From NCBI RefSeq assembly GCF_900167405.1, contig NZ_FUWO01000002.1, forward strand, positions 62,001 through 126,000: a stretch of DNA of 64,000 nucleotides. Direction: 5' to 3'. The notes below the pieces were generated by a model, which worked only from the letters and a program-made list of their open reading frames with translations, ran no database searches and had not been told where the DNA came from. Within the stretch, counting starts at the first letter, position 1. Each line of letters opens with the position of its first letter. Source of the DNA: Globicatella sulfidifaciens DSM 15739. GTDB taxonomy: Bacteria > Bacillota > Bacilli > Lactobacillales > Aerococcaceae. Made by a program: the position numbers and the translations under genes. Positions 1 through 8,966 of the stretch are shown piece by piece.

Positions 1-191
1 TATGGATTTTTTCAATCCAATCCGTGTCGATTTATTATAAACATTCATAAATTGACAAATCAATTGCATAATAATCGAATCATTGATTTTTCGTTCATTC
101 AAAATGGTTTTGTGTGATTATTCCCAATGCAATTGAATTGAAGAAAAGAGTAAGTTGAGGATAAAATTTAATTTTCTCCAATTTTTTTATA

Positions 192-220
192 TTGTATTTT
201 AATGGATAATCCGTTAAAAT
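192..220 (+). promoter_or_regulatory. Probable araR promoter
   Basis: A -35-like TTGTAT (192-197) and a -10-like TAAAAT (215-220) are separated by 17 bases and end 37 bases before the araR start codon. The AraR-type operator begins three bases after the -10 element, so the regulator probably represses itself. The sequence from 1 to 190 is AT-rich, and I see no gene in it. Confidence 0.55.
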
Positions 221-222
221 AA

Positions 223-236
223 ATGTACGTACAAAT
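223..236 (+). promoter_or_regulatory. AraR operator (autoregulatory)
   Basis: The sequence ATGTACGTACAAAT matches the palindromic core known for AraR operators in Bacillus (ATTTGTACGTACAAAT). It covers the expected transcription start of araR, which suggests autorepression relieved by L-arabinose. Confidence 0.8.
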
Positions 237-257
237 TATAGGTGGAGAGATTAAGCG

Positions 258-1313
258 ATGAATTTACCGAAATACCAGCAAATAGCTGAAGTTTTAAGAG
301 AAGAAATAATAAAGGGAACTTATGCCGTTGGCAATGTGATTCCTACCGAAGCCAAATTACAGGAACAATTTGATGTTAGTCGACATACCATTAGACAAGC
401 ACTCTCGATTTTAATCAATGAAGGTTATTTACGATCTGAAAAAGGATCAGGAACCTATGTAAAAAATCGTTTGATTGAGTCGACGAATAACAATTCAACG
501 CGAAAAATTGGTGTCATCACTACTTATCTGTCTGATTATATTTTCCCCGATATTATTAGAGGAATTGAAGAGGTACTACGACAAAATAATTACAGCCTTG
601 TTTTAGCAAGTACCGATAATGATATTGTCCAAGAAGAAATTTGTCTAAAACGTATGTTGGATGAGGAAGTAGCTGGCTTAATTGTCGAACCAACAAAGAG
701 TAATTTATTCAATCCTAATATTGCTTACTATTCAAAATTTAAAGAACTGGGTATCCCCATATTGTTTATTAATGCTTATTATGAAACACTCGATTTACCG
801 TATATTGCGATGGATGATAGAAAAGCCGCGCAAAAAGCAACTGAGTTTTGGCTTAACCAAGGAATCACGAATATTGGCTTAATTACGAAGATTGATGATT
901 TACAAGGAAAATTAAGAATGAAAGGGTTTATTAAAGCCTTTGAAGAAAAAGGTGTTAGTTTTAGTAAAGAAGCTATTCATACTTATACAACTGAAACACT
1001 CGATGCAGCTTTGGCTAATATTGCTAACCAAGTCATAAATGATGAAACGACGACTCGAACTTTTGTTTGCTATAATGATAAGGTGGCATTAAAATTACAA
1101 CAATTAGTAGAATCAAAGAGCCCTATTTTAGGAAGTAAACTCCAATTATCCAGTCACGATAATTCTATCCTTTCAGCGGTAGGCGGTTTTAGTAGTGTCC
1201 AACATATAAAAGATGAATTAGGAAGAATAGCGGCTAATAAAATCATCGAATCAATCGAAAAAAATAAAGCCATTGAGACGGAAATATTTGTAGGTGAATT
1301 AGTTGAGAGATAA
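258..1313 (+). CDS. araR: AraR, arabinose-responsive GntR/LacI-type repressor
   Basis: This is a transcriptional repressor of arabinose genes. Residues 1-70 form a GntR-type winged helix (PTEAKLQEQF, VSRHTIRQAL, GSGTYV). Residues from about 83 to the end form a LacI/periplasmic-binding-like effector domain (KIGVITTYLSDYIFPDIIRG). This GntR-LacI chimera and the length of 351 residues are typical of AraR in Firmicutes. It sits just upstream of araBDA, and AraR-type operators flank it on both sides. A GGTGGAGAG ribosome site precedes the ATG. By family knowledge L-arabinose is the inducer; that is inferred here. Confidence 0.93.
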   Translation: MNLPKYQQIAEVLREEIIKGTYAVGNVIPTEAKLQEQFDVSRHTIRQALSILINEGYLRSEKGSGTYVKNRLIESTNNNSTRKIGVITTYLSDYIFPDIIRGIEEVLRQNNYSLVLASTDNDIVQEEICLKRMLDEEVAGLIVEPTKSNLFNPNIAYYSKFKELGIPILFINAYYETLDLPYIAMDDRKAAQKATEFWLNQGITNIGLITKIDDLQGKLRMKGFIKAFEEKGVSFSKEAIHTYTTETLDAALANIANQVINDETTTRTFVCYNDKVALKLQQLVESKSPILGSKLQLSSHDNSILSAVGGFSSVQHIKDELGRIAANKIIESIEKNKAIETEIFVGELVER

Positions 1314-1335
1314 CAGTGATGTTATCTCTTTTTTT
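1306..1335 (+). terminator. Rho-independent terminator after araR
   Basis: The arms AGAGATAAC (1306-1314) and GTTATCTCT (1321-1329) are perfectly complementary with a 6-base loop and run into a T stretch. The left arm overlaps the end of araR. This separates araR transcription from araBDA. Confidence 0.85.
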
Positions 1336-1347
1336 GTACAAACAAAT
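1333..1347 (+). promoter_or_regulatory. AraR operator, upstream copy at araB
   Basis: TTTGTACAAACAAAT resembles the AraR operator with an imperfect centre. It lies about 20 bases upstream of the araB -35 element, and a second operator overlaps that promoter. Paired operators of this kind are known to allow cooperative or looping repression by AraR; that this happens here is inference. Confidence 0.6.
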
Positions 1348-1358
1348 AAAATTAACCA

Positions 1359-1387
1359 TTGACATGTACGGACAAAATATTTATAAT
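1359..1387 (+). promoter_or_regulatory. araBDA promoter
   Basis: A consensus TTGACA (1359-1364), a 17-base spacer and a consensus TATAAT (1382-1387) form a very strong sigma-A-type promoter 41 bases before the araB ATG. An AraR operator starts inside the -35 box, so the promoter must be kept off by repression. Confidence 0.9.
1364..1378 (+). promoter_or_regulatory. AraR operator in the araBDA promoter
   Basis: ATGTACGGACAAAAT differs at few positions from the AraR consensus and fills the spacer between the -35 and -10 boxes. Binding here would block RNA polymerase directly. Confidence 0.8.
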
Positions 1388-1428
1388 TTATATTGTAAGG
1401 GGATACATTGTTTTTAAGAGGTGATTAA

Positions 1429-3018
1429 ATGGAAATAAAAGAAAAATTATTGCTCGGACAAACAAGTTTAGGAATTGAATTTGGTTCTACTAGAATTAAA
1501 GCCATCTTAATCGATGACCAACAAAAATTATTAGCCGATAGTTCTTATCAATGGGAAAACCAATTAGTAGATGGTTTTTGGACGTATAGTCAAGATGCCA
1601 TCATTGAAGGACTACAAACTTGCTTTACCCATCTAAAAGCAGCAGTAAAAGATCAATATGGAGTAACCTTAACGAAGATTGGACAAATCGGCATTAGCGC
1701 GATGATGCATGGCTATTTACCTTTCGATGCTGAAGGAAATCTGTTAGTACCGTTTAGAACTTGGCGCAATAATAATACAACTGAAGCTGCTAAATTATTA
1801 ACGGATGAATTTCATTTTAATATACCGGAACGTTGGAGCATCGCTCATTTGTATCAAGCAGTTTTGGATTCAGAACCCCATCTTTATGAATTAGATTTTA
1901 TGACGACTTTAGCCGGATACATCCACTGGTTGCTTTCAGATAGAAAAGTACTAGGAGTAGGAGATGCTTCTGGGATGTTTCCAATTGATTCGACAACTCA
2001 ACAGTATGATAAAGAAAAATTGATGCAGTTTGATAAATTGATTGAGAGCAAAGTATTTCCATGGCAGATTGAAACGGTATTGCCTGAAGTACTCATTGCG
2101 GGTCAAGATGCAGGGAAACTAACACAAGCGGGCGCTTTGTTGCTTGATCCAGAGGGTGATTTAGAGCCAGGAAGTCGTCTATGCCCTCCGGAAGGTGATG
2201 CAGGAACCGGCATGGTTGCGACCAATAGTGTGAGTCCGAAAACAGGTAATGTTTCAGCAGGTACTTCTATTTTTGCTATGATTGTACTCGCACAACCCTT
2301 GAGTAATATATATCCTGAGATTGATATGGTTACCACTCCAAGCGGAGATGATGTGGCAATGGTACATGCTAATAACTGTACCTCCGATATTAATGCTTGG
2401 GTAAATCTCTTCTATGAGTTTGCTCAAAAGGCGGGGAGTCCATTATCTCTTGATCAAACGTATACACTGTTATTTAATCAAGCATTAGAAGGTGACCCAA
2501 ACTGTGGTCAATTATTAAACTATGGACTGTTCTCAGGAGAAAATATTATCCAAATTGAAGAAGGTCGACCATTACTAGTCCGTCAGCCTAACAGTCAATT
2601 TAACTTAGCGAATTTATTTAAATCTCAAATATTATCAGCTTTTAGTACACTGGCCATTGGGATGGAATTATTAACCCAAAATGAACAAATCGAGATTGAT
2701 CAATTACTAGGTCATGGTGGTATCTTTACTACCCCTAAAGTGGCGCAAACTATTTTAGCTAATATTTTGAATATTCCCGTCACGGTTACAACAACTTCAA
2801 ATGAAGGTGGTGCCTGGGGAATGGCGTTATTAGCCGATTATTTAAATCATGCTGATTTAGCTTTAAATGAGTATTTAGAAACAATTGTCTTTAAGGAAAT
2901 AGAAAATGTTACCGTTCAACCTGAAGGAGAAGAAGTAAAGAACGCAAAAGCCTATTTATCAAGTTATAAATTAGGATTACCAATCGAAAAAGCAGCCATT
3001 AGTTATTTTAAATCTTGA
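1429..3018 (+). CDS. araB: L-ribulokinase (FGGY-family carbohydrate kinase)
   Basis: It should phosphorylate L-ribulose to L-ribulose-5-P using ATP in the cytoplasm. The FGGY fold is visible: an N-terminal phosphate-binding motif near residues 16-26 (GIEFGSTRIKA), a GHGGIF motif near residue 428 and NEGGAWGMA near residue 460. At 529 residues it is shorter than the classical AraB of about 560 residues and belongs to the FGGY branch often labelled only xylulokinase/ribulokinase-like. Assignment as ribulokinase rests mainly on its place as first gene of an operon with araD (10 bases on) and araA, under AraR operators. GAGGTG precedes the ATG. A separate xylB is present at 26.7 kb, which supports a ribulose rather than xylulose role. 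Confidence 0.85.
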   Translation: MEIKEKLLLGQTSLGIEFGSTRIKAILIDDQQKLLADSSYQWENQLVDGFWTYSQDAIIEGLQTCFTHLKAAVKDQYGVTLTKIGQIGISAMMHGYLPFDAEGNLLVPFRTWRNNNTTEAAKLLTDEFHFNIPERWSIAHLYQAVLDSEPHLYELDFMTTLAGYIHWLLSDRKVLGVGDASGMFPIDSTTQQYDKEKLMQFDKLIESKVFPWQIETVLPEVLIAGQDAGKLTQAGALLLDPEGDLEPGSRLCPPEGDAGTGMVATNSVSPKTGNVSAGTSIFAMIVLAQPLSNIYPEIDMVTTPSGDDVAMVHANNCTSDINAWVNLFYEFAQKAGSPLSLDQTYTLLFNQALEGDPNCGQLLNYGLFSGENIIQIEEGRPLLVRQPNSQFNLANLFKSQILSAFSTLAIGMELLTQNEQIEIDQLLGHGGIFTTPKVAQTILANILNIPVTVTTTSNEGGAWGMALLADYLNHADLALNEYLETIVFKEIENVTVQPEGEEVKNAKAYLSSYKLGLPIEKAAISYFKS

Positions 3019-3028
3019 GGAGAATAAA

Positions 3029-3724
3029 ATGTTAGAAGAATTAAAAAGAATCGTTTATGAAGAGAATTTAGAATTACCAAAAAGAGGCTTAATTAAATAT
3101 ACATGGGGGAATGTTAGTCAAGCCGACCATGAGCAAAAATTATTTGTCATTAAGCCTTCAGGTGTAGATTATGATGTGATGACACCAGAGGATATGGTTG
3201 TTTGTGATTTTGATGGAAATATCGTTGAAGGAACAAATCGACCTTCTTCTGATATGTTGACACATGCCGCCTTGTATCGTCATTATCCAGATATCGGAGG
3301 AGTTGTGCATACACATTCACCTTGGGCTGTCGTTTGGTCACAAGCAGGAAAAGATGTCTTATGCTTTGGTACCACTCATGCCGATACTTTTTATGGAACA
3401 GTCCCTTGTGCTCGTTATTTAACCTCAGAAGAAGTCGAAGCAGGTTATGAAGCCAATACAGGTGAAGTGATTGTTGAGACACTTACTGAACGTAAGATTC
3501 AACCCTTGGCAGTCCCCGGTATCTTATTAAAAGGGCATGGACCTTTTACATGGGGCAAAGATGCCAAAGATGCTGTGATGCATGCGGTTGTTTTAGAGGA
3601 AGTTTGTAAAATGAACTTTTATTCAATGCAATTGAATCCTGAAACGCCAGAATTACCGGATTATATATTGGAAAAACATTATCAAAGAAAGCATGGAAAA
3701 GATGCCTACTATGGGCAAAATTAA
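3029..3724 (+). CDS. araD: L-ribulose-5-phosphate 4-epimerase
   Basis: It converts L-ribulose-5-P to D-xylulose-5-P, the entry point to the phosphoketolase pathway. The class II aldolase fold is recognisable: TWGNVS near residue 25, the zinc-binding HTH in VVHTHSPW at about 92-99, and GHGPFTWG near 168, which carries the third zinc histidine. The length of 231 residues is standard. It lies 10 bases after araB with its own GAGGAG ribosome site and 16 bases before araA, in one operon. Confidence 0.96.
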   Translation: MLEELKRIVYEENLELPKRGLIKYTWGNVSQADHEQKLFVIKPSGVDYDVMTPEDMVVCDFDGNIVEGTNRPSSDMLTHAALYRHYPDIGGVVHTHSPWAVVWSQAGKDVLCFGTTHADTFYGTVPCARYLTSEEVEAGYEANTGEVIVETLTERKIQPLAVPGILLKGHGPFTWGKDAKDAVMHAVVLEEVCKMNFYSMQLNPETPELPDYILEKHYQRKHGKDAYYGQN

Positions 3725-3740
3725 TGAAAGAGGGATGTAG

Positions 3741-5168
3741 ATGTTAGAAGTATCAAATAAACAATTTTGGTTAGTAGTAGGGTCACAACATTTATATGGA
3801 CCAGAAGCATTAGAAGAGGTAAGAAAAGATGCTCGTACCATTGTTGACCACTTAAATAAAGAAGGAAATTTACCTTATCCTGTGGTGTTTCAAGAAGAAT
3901 TAGCGGTGTCTGCTGATGTTATTACAAAATTAATGAAAGAAATTAATTATCGTGATGAAGTAGCTGGTGTTATTACATGGATGCATACTTTCTCACCAGC
4001 GAAAATGTGGATACGTGGAACTAAATTATTACAAAAACCATTGTTACATTTAGCCACTCAATTTAATGAATCAATTCCATGGTCCACTATTGATATGGAT
4101 TTTATGAATCTCAATCAGTCTGCCCATGGCGATCGCGAGTATGGTTTTATTAATGCTCGTTTGCAAAAAAATAATGAAATCGTAGTCGGATATTGGAAAA
4201 ATACAGATGTTCAACAAAAAATTGCCCGTTGGATGGATTTAGCAGTAGCTTATGGTGAAAGTTTTAATTTAAAAGTGGCTCGTTTTGGTGATAACATGCG
4301 TAATGTTGGGGTAACTGAAGGAGATAAAGTGGAAGCCCAAATTCAATTAGGCTGGACTGTCGATTATTATGGAATTGGGGATTTGGTTGCCGTGGTGGAG
4401 AAGGTGACTGATGAAGAAGTCGATCAATTATTTGCTGAATATGAAAAGCTCTATGATTTTGATTATGCTGACTACGAAAAAGAGGTCTGGGAAAAACATG
4501 TTAAGACCCAAGCGCGTTATGAAATTGCCTTAAAACATTTCTTAGATGAAGGTGGTTATACAGCATTTACTAGTAATTTTGAAGATCTATGGGGAATGGA
4601 ACAATTACCAGGCTTAGCGGTTCAACGCTTAATGGCTCAAGGGTATGGTTTTGCAGGAGAAGGCGATTGGAAAACTGCCGCTTTAGATCGTTTCATGAAA
4701 GTAATGTCTCACAATACAGCTACAGGCTTCATGGAAGATTATACCTATGAATTAGCCGAAGGGAAGGAAGCCATTTTACAATCTCATATGCTAGAAGTCG
4801 ATCCAAGCTTAGCGGTCAACAAGCCAAAAATATTAGTCGCACCGCTTGGCATTGGTGGGAAAGATGATCCGGCCAGACTTGTATTTGACGGTAAAGCTGG
4901 TGACGGAGTTGTAGCTTCAATTGCCGATTTTGGGACACACTATAAATTATTAATCAATGAAGTTAAAGCCTTTACACCGGAAGAACCGGCACCTAAATTA
5001 CCCGTCGCACGTGTGATGTGGGAAGTATTACCAAGCTTTAAGGAAGGTGTACACGCTTGGATTGAAGCAGGTGGAGGCCACCATACCGTTGTTTCATTAG
5101 CTTTAACAACAGATCAATTAGTTGCATGGGCTAAGTTAGTTGGCTTGGAGTATGTGGTGATAAGATAG
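3741..5168 (+). CDS. araA: L-arabinose isomerase
   Basis: It interconverts L-arabinose and L-ribulose and needs Mn2+. The 475-residue length is that of typical AraA. Expected metal-site residues are in place: glutamate in GEGDWK near residue 306, glutamate in GFMEDYTYE near 331, histidine in SHMLEVDP near 350 and GGGHHTVVS near 447. An [10 protein letters not shown] motif lies near residue 82. It is the third gene of araBDA. A strong hairpin follows before the GH27 gene, so araA may be the last gene fully expressed from the araB promoter. Confidence 0.97.
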   Translation: MLEVSNKQFWLVVGSQHLYGPEALEEVRKDARTIVDHLNKEGNLPYPVVFQEELAVSADVITKLMKEINYRDEVAGVITWMHTFSPAKMWIRGTKLLQKPLLHLATQFNESIPWSTIDMDFMNLNQSAHGDREYGFINARLQKNNEIVVGYWKNTDVQQKIARWMDLAVAYGESFNLKVARFGDNMRNVGVTEGDKVEAQIQLGWTVDYYGIGDLVAVVEKVTDEEVDQLFAEYEKLYDFDYADYEKEVWEKHVKTQARYEIALKHFLDEGGYTAFTSNFEDLWGMEQLPGLAVQRLMAQGYGFAGEGDWKTAALDRFMKVMSHNTATGFMEDYTYELAEGKEAILQSHMLEVDPSLAVNKPKILVAPLGIGGKDDPARLVFDGKAGDGVVASIADFGTHYKLLINEVKAFTPEEPAPKLPVARVMWEVLPSFKEGVHAWIEAGGGHHTVVSLALTTDQLVAWAKLVGLEYVVIR

Positions 5169-5176
5169 GACATTTA

Positions 5177-5218
5177 ATAGGGAGTAATAACTAATTGAGA
5201 ATAGTTATTACTCCCTAT
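5177..5218 (+). terminator. Long perfect hairpin after araA (partial terminator or RNA processing site)
   Basis: A 17-base arm (5177-5193) is perfectly complementary to 5202-5218, with an 8-base loop. Only a weak T-rich tail follows, so it may act as a partial terminator or mRNA stabiliser that sets the ratio of araBDA to the glycosidase genes downstream. No new promoter is obvious before GH27, which argues for read-through. Confidence 0.65.
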
Positions 5219-5247
5219 TCTACTTATAGAAAATAAAGGAGAATTGT

Positions 5248-6501
5248 ATGAAGACCGATTTTATAAAAACACCACCAATGGGATGGAATAGTTGGGATTG
5301 TTATGGAGCTTCTGTTACAGAAGAGGAGGTAAGGGAAAACGCAAAGTTCATGTCTGAAAATTTAAAATCTCATGGATGGGAGTACGTTGTAGTTGATATT
5401 CAATGGAGTGAGCCGGAAGCACAATCAACTCTTTATAATAACTTTTATCCGCTATGTATGGATAAATACTCGAGGTTAATACCAGCTGAAAATCGTTTTC
5501 CAAGTAGTCGAAATGGAAAAGGTTTTAAAGAATTAGCAGACTATGTTCATTCTTTAGGCTTAAAGTTTGGAATTCATATCATGAGAGGAATTCCTAGACA
5601 AGCAGTACATCGAAATACTTTGATTAAAGGAACAATAAAAACCGCAAGAGATATAGCGTTAAATAATATTTGTCCATGGAATAGCGATATGTATGGCGTA
5701 AATGTTGATTTAATTGAAGGACAATTATATTATGATTCATTATTTGAATTATACGCTGAGTGGGGAGTTGATTTTGTAAAAGTGGATGATATTGCTTATT
5801 CTAAACTTTACCATGAGGCACATAAAAAAGAAGTTATCGCAATTAGAAAATCGATTGAAAAAAGCGGACGAAACATGGTTTTATCTTTATCTCCTGGACC
5901 AGCACAACTTTCAGATGCAGAGTTTTTTGTTAAAAATGCTCATATGTGGCGTATGACAGATGATTTATGGGATAAATGGGAATCGATTTATCATATGTTT
6001 GAGAAAGCAAGAATATGGAGTAAATATGTAAGTATTGGTTCTTATCCTGATTGTGATATGTTACCACTTGGGCATATTGGAATTAGGGCTGTTGATGGAG
6101 GAGGTGGTGATAATTGGACTCGTTTAACAAAGGACGAGCAATACGTCATGATGAGTTTATGGAGTATATTTGGTTCCCCGTTAATGTTCGGAGGCATCTT
6201 GCCTGATATAGATGAATTTACTTACTCACTTATCACCAATGAAGAAGTTTTGGAGATGCATCGGACAGTTTTAAAGAGAAAAGAGATTTACTGTCAAGAT
6301 GAATTAATTGTCTGGGAAGCTCTATCTGAAAAGAATAAATATTATGGAATTTTTAATCTTTCCGAAAAATCAAGAAAGATTCCAACTAAAATCGTAGAAT
6401 TAGTAGGAGTTAGTAAAGGTTATGATATTTGGAAGCAAAAACATCTTTCATTTAGTGGTTATAGACTAAATCAACACAGTGTATTATTGGTAAAACTATA
6501 A
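5248..6501 (+). CDS. GH27 glycosidase (beta-L-arabinopyranosidase or alpha-galactosidase type)
   Basis: It is a cytoplasmic retaining glycosidase of family GH27: PPMGWNSWDCYG near residue 10, the nucleophile region DFVKVDDIAY near 176-180, and an acid/base candidate in WRMTDDLWD near 235. There is no signal peptide. The usual DDGW loop of alpha-galactosidases is replaced by VVDIQW. Family knowledge says GH27 also contains beta-L-arabinopyranosidases, whose substrate differs from galactose only in lacking C6. The neighbours araBDA and GH127 favour that role; alpha-galactosidase remains possible. A GGAG ribosome site precedes the ATG. It ends 16 bases before GH127. Confidence 0.8.
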   Translation: MKTDFIKTPPMGWNSWDCYGASVTEEEVRENAKFMSENLKSHGWEYVVVDIQWSEPEAQSTLYNNFYPLCMDKYSRLIPAENRFPSSRNGKGFKELADYVHSLGLKFGIHIMRGIPRQAVHRNTLIKGTIKTARDIALNNICPWNSDMYGVNVDLIEGQLYYDSLFELYAEWGVDFVKVDDIAYSKLYHEAHKKEVIAIRKSIEKSGRNMVLSLSPGPAQLSDAEFFVKNAHMWRMTDDLWDKWESIYHMFEKARIWSKYVSIGSYPDCDMLPLGHIGIRAVDGGGGDNWTRLTKDEQYVMMSLWSIFGSPLMFGGILPDIDEFTYSLITNEEVLEMHRTVLKRKEIYCQDELIVWEALSEKNKYYGIFNLSEKSRKIPTKIVELVGVSKGYDIWKQKHLSFSGYRLNQHSVLLVKL

Positions 6502-6517
6502 AACAGGAGGAAAAAAG

Positions 6518-8452
6518 ATGTTAAAAGAAGTTGATATAAAAAACATTGAAATAATGGATTCGTTTTGGAAAAATATGCAAGAAAAAGTCAAATCCATAAC
6601 ATTACCTTATCAGTTTGAGGTGTTAAATGATAGTGTAAAAGTGAATGTAGAAGCTGAAAGAAAAGATGAAAACTTACCGTCAGGAAAAAGTCATGCAATT
6701 AAAAATTTACTTATTACTGCTGGACTTGTTGATGGTGATCATTTTGGATGGGTTTTTCAAGATACTGATGTTTATAAATGGATTGAGTCCGTTTCTTATT
6801 TTTTAATGATGAAACGTGATAAGGAACTAGAGAACAAGGTGGACTTAATAGTTGACATTATTGAAAAGGCTCAAGAGAAGGATGGCTATATCAATACCTA
6901 TTATCAATGTAGATCCCCACATTTGAGGTATCGTGAATTATATCGAAGTCACGAGCTATACTGCGCTGGTCATTTGATTGAAGCGGCGATTGCCTATGAT
7001 CAAGCAACAAATAAAAATAAACTGTTAAAAATTGCGATTAAGTTTGCTGAAAATATAAAAAGGAATTTTGGAAGAGAATCAGAACAATTACAAATCGCAG
7101 ATGGACATCAGGAAATAGAAATAGCTTTGGTAAAACTTTATGAATATACTTCTGATGAATCTTATTTAGAATTGGCTAAATTTTTTATTGACATTAGAGG
7201 AGAAAATATAAATGCTTTTCAGGAAGAAGTTAATCGTCTGTATGAGGAAAATCTGTCTAACGATAAACCAAAAATTAATGTGTTTTATCATCAAGCACAT
7301 AAAAAGCCTGAAAATCAAACAGAAGCAGTTGGTCATGCCGTAAGATTGTTATATATGACAATTGCAATGGCAAAAATTGTACAAAATGATATGAGCGCAC
7401 CTTTGTATGATGCTTGCTTGGTGCTTTGGAAGAATATTGTTAAGTATAAGATGTATATAACAGGTGGGGTTGGATCGACCGTTCACGGCGAAGCATTCAC
7501 AGGAAAGTATGATTTACCCAATGATACAATGTATTGTGAAACGTGTGCTTCGATTGCCTTGATAAATTTTGCATTAGAATTATTTAAACTAAATCCAAAA
7601 ACTGAATATTTAGAAGTTATTGAAAAAACTTTATACAATACAATTATTGCAAGTATCAGCACTGACGGGAAACATTTTTTTTATGTTAACCCTTTAGAAG
7701 TGGAACCTGTTTCTTGCCATTATAATCCTAGTAAAGGTCACGTAAAGTTAAAGAGACCAGATTGGCTTGGATGTGCTTGTTGTCCACCTAATTTTACGAG
7801 AACAATAGGTGCTTTAGGTAAATTTATAGCTTCCTACTCGGATGATATTAATTACCTTAATTTATTAATACCATCAAAAATTAAGTATTTTAACGGAGAC
7901 TTAGAGCTAAAAAAGAAAGCCGAACATCCAAAATACTACCTAAAATTTAATGGTAAAAATACTGTAGTTAAAGTGTATTTACCTAATTGGCTACATAAAT
8001 TAAAAGTGGAAGTTATACAAGGAAACTATTTAGGGATAGACAATGGTTTTATGGTTTTTGAAACAAAGGAAGGCACCATTGAGGTTAATTTTGATGGTAA
8101 AGAAGAAATTATTGCGAATGTCGCCAATCCATACGTAGTAGCTGATGCGCATAAAGTTGCTATTCAGAAAGGACCGTTCATTTACTGTGCTGAGGAAATA
8201 GATAATGAAAAAAGTTTACATCGCTATCTGATTGAATTATCTAAAATTGAGGAAGCAAGTGAACAAGAACAAAGTGAGTATAAAAAAATATGTCTAAATG
8301 CTAAAAAACTAAAGATTTGGCAGTGTGAAGAGTTGTATCAATATCTTTCTGTAGCACCAGAATATGAGGATGCCAAGCTTACAATGATACCTTATTTTCT
8401 ATGGGGAAATCGCAATGAAAATGAAATGAGAATTTGGTTCAATTATTTATAG
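6518..8452 (+). CDS. GH127 beta-L-arabinofuranosidase
   Basis: This 644-residue protein matches family GH127 (formerly DUF1680), which cleaves beta-L-arabinofuranosyl linkages such as those on plant hydroxyproline-rich glycoproteins. The catalytic zinc-cysteine site is recognisable: CETCAS near residue 338 gives the metal-binding glutamate and cysteine, and GCACCPPN near 417 gives the paired cysteines, including the proposed nucleophile. No signal peptide is present, so it acts on imported oligosaccharides. It is the last gene of the araBDA-GH27-GH127 run, with AGGAGG before the ATG. Products would feed AraA directly. Confidence 0.9.
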   Translation: MLKEVDIKNIEIMDSFWKNMQEKVKSITLPYQFEVLNDSVKVNVEAERKDENLPSGKSHAIKNLLITAGLVDGDHFGWVFQDTDVYKWIESVSYFLMMKRDKELENKVDLIVDIIEKAQEKDGYINTYYQCRSPHLRYRELYRSHELYCAGHLIEAAIAYDQATNKNKLLKIAIKFAENIKRNFGRESEQLQIADGHQEIEIALVKLYEYTSDESYLELAKFFIDIRGENINAFQEEVNRLYEENLSNDKPKINVFYHQAHKKPENQTEAVGHAVRLLYMTIAMAKIVQNDMSAPLYDACLVLWKNIVKYKMYITGGVGSTVHGEAFTGKYDLPNDTMYCETCASIALINFALELFKLNPKTEYLEVIEKTLYNTIIASISTDGKHFFYVNPLEVEPVSCHYNPSKGHVKLKRPDWLGCACCPPNFTRTIGALGKFIASYSDDINYLNLLIPSKIKYFNGDLELKKKAEHPKYYLKFNGKNTVVKVYLPNWLHKLKVEVIQGNYLGIDNGFMVFETKEGTIEVNFDGKEEIIANVANPYVVADAHKVAIQKGPFIYCAEEIDNEKSLHRYLIELSKIEEASEQEQSEYKKICLNAKKLKIWQCEELYQYLSVAPEYEDAKLTMIPYFLWGNRNENEMRIWFNYL

Positions 8453-8623
8453 CTTGGAATATTAAAATTAAGCTGTAAAAATTTAATTGTGTGGTCTTCT
8501 CAAGATAATATGCCTTTCTAATGAGGGGATTCACACAAAAGGATTAACAAAATTTTATATCATCAATTGAAACAGAGTTGGTTCTCTTAGGGTAAAAAAT
8601 TTAACTTGATTTATAAATTTTCA

Positions 8624-8648
8624 TTGTGTCTCATTTTGAGACACAATA
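8624..8648. repeat. Perfect 11-base inverted repeat with 3-base loop
   Basis: ATTGTGTCTCA (8624-8634) and TGAGACACAAT (8638-8648) are perfectly complementary around TTT. It could be an operator or a minimal hairpin. No T run follows on the + strand, so a terminator role is doubtful. Confidence 0.55.
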
Positions 8649-8856
8649 CAATTCTTTGTTGAGTGTTGTTTTTATTTTCAGAAAATTTCGAAAAATGACT
8701 GGACAAACTTGATAAATTCTTAATAACTAGGCAAAATGTGTATTAAAATAAGACATGGTCTTGTGAATGAAAATTATCAAAAATAAAAGGACTAATATAG
8801 TGTGCGTTTAAATTAAATTCTCCACCACTTAGGATAATATGCAAAAAATTTGAAAT

Positions 8857-8894
8857 AAAGAAGCATTCGATGATAAAAAATCGAATGCTTCTTT
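8857..8894 (-). terminator. Terminator downstream of the ArsR-type regulator
   Basis: The 14-base arms 8857-8870 and 8881-8894 are perfectly complementary around a 10-base A-rich loop. Both flanks are AT-rich, so it could work in both directions. It sits about 70 bases past the stop of the reverse-strand regulator. Confidence 0.75.
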
Positions 8895-8966
8895 ATTTGT
8901 TCCTTATTATTTTAACTCCTATATACTTTTTTAATTAATACTGATTATAAAATATTACAGAATATT

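Larger units (their letters stand above)
8453..8966. other. Gene-free stretch between GH127 and the ArsR-type gene
   Basis: About 510 bases without a credible reading frame. It contains a short-loop palindrome at 8624-8648 and a strong terminator hairpin at 8857-8894. The remainder is AT-rich; I see no IS ends or RNA gene. It may be a scar where an older gene was lost, but nothing shows that directly. Confidence 0.6.

Noticed and set aside
2103-2336. Reverse-strand frame within araB, and similar frames inside other genes
   Set aside because: They lie in well-conserved coding regions on the opposite strand or in shifted frames, with no ribosome sites and no family resemblance.
1429-3018. Annotation of the first FGGY kinase as xylulokinase
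   Set aside because: A clear xylB exists at 26.7 kb, and this gene is first in an AraR-controlled operon with araD and araA, so ribulokinase is more consistent.
8624-8648. Terminator for the GH127 operon
   Set aside because: The stem is perfect but has a 3-base loop, no T tail, and lies about 170 bases past the stop. I kept it only as a repeat.
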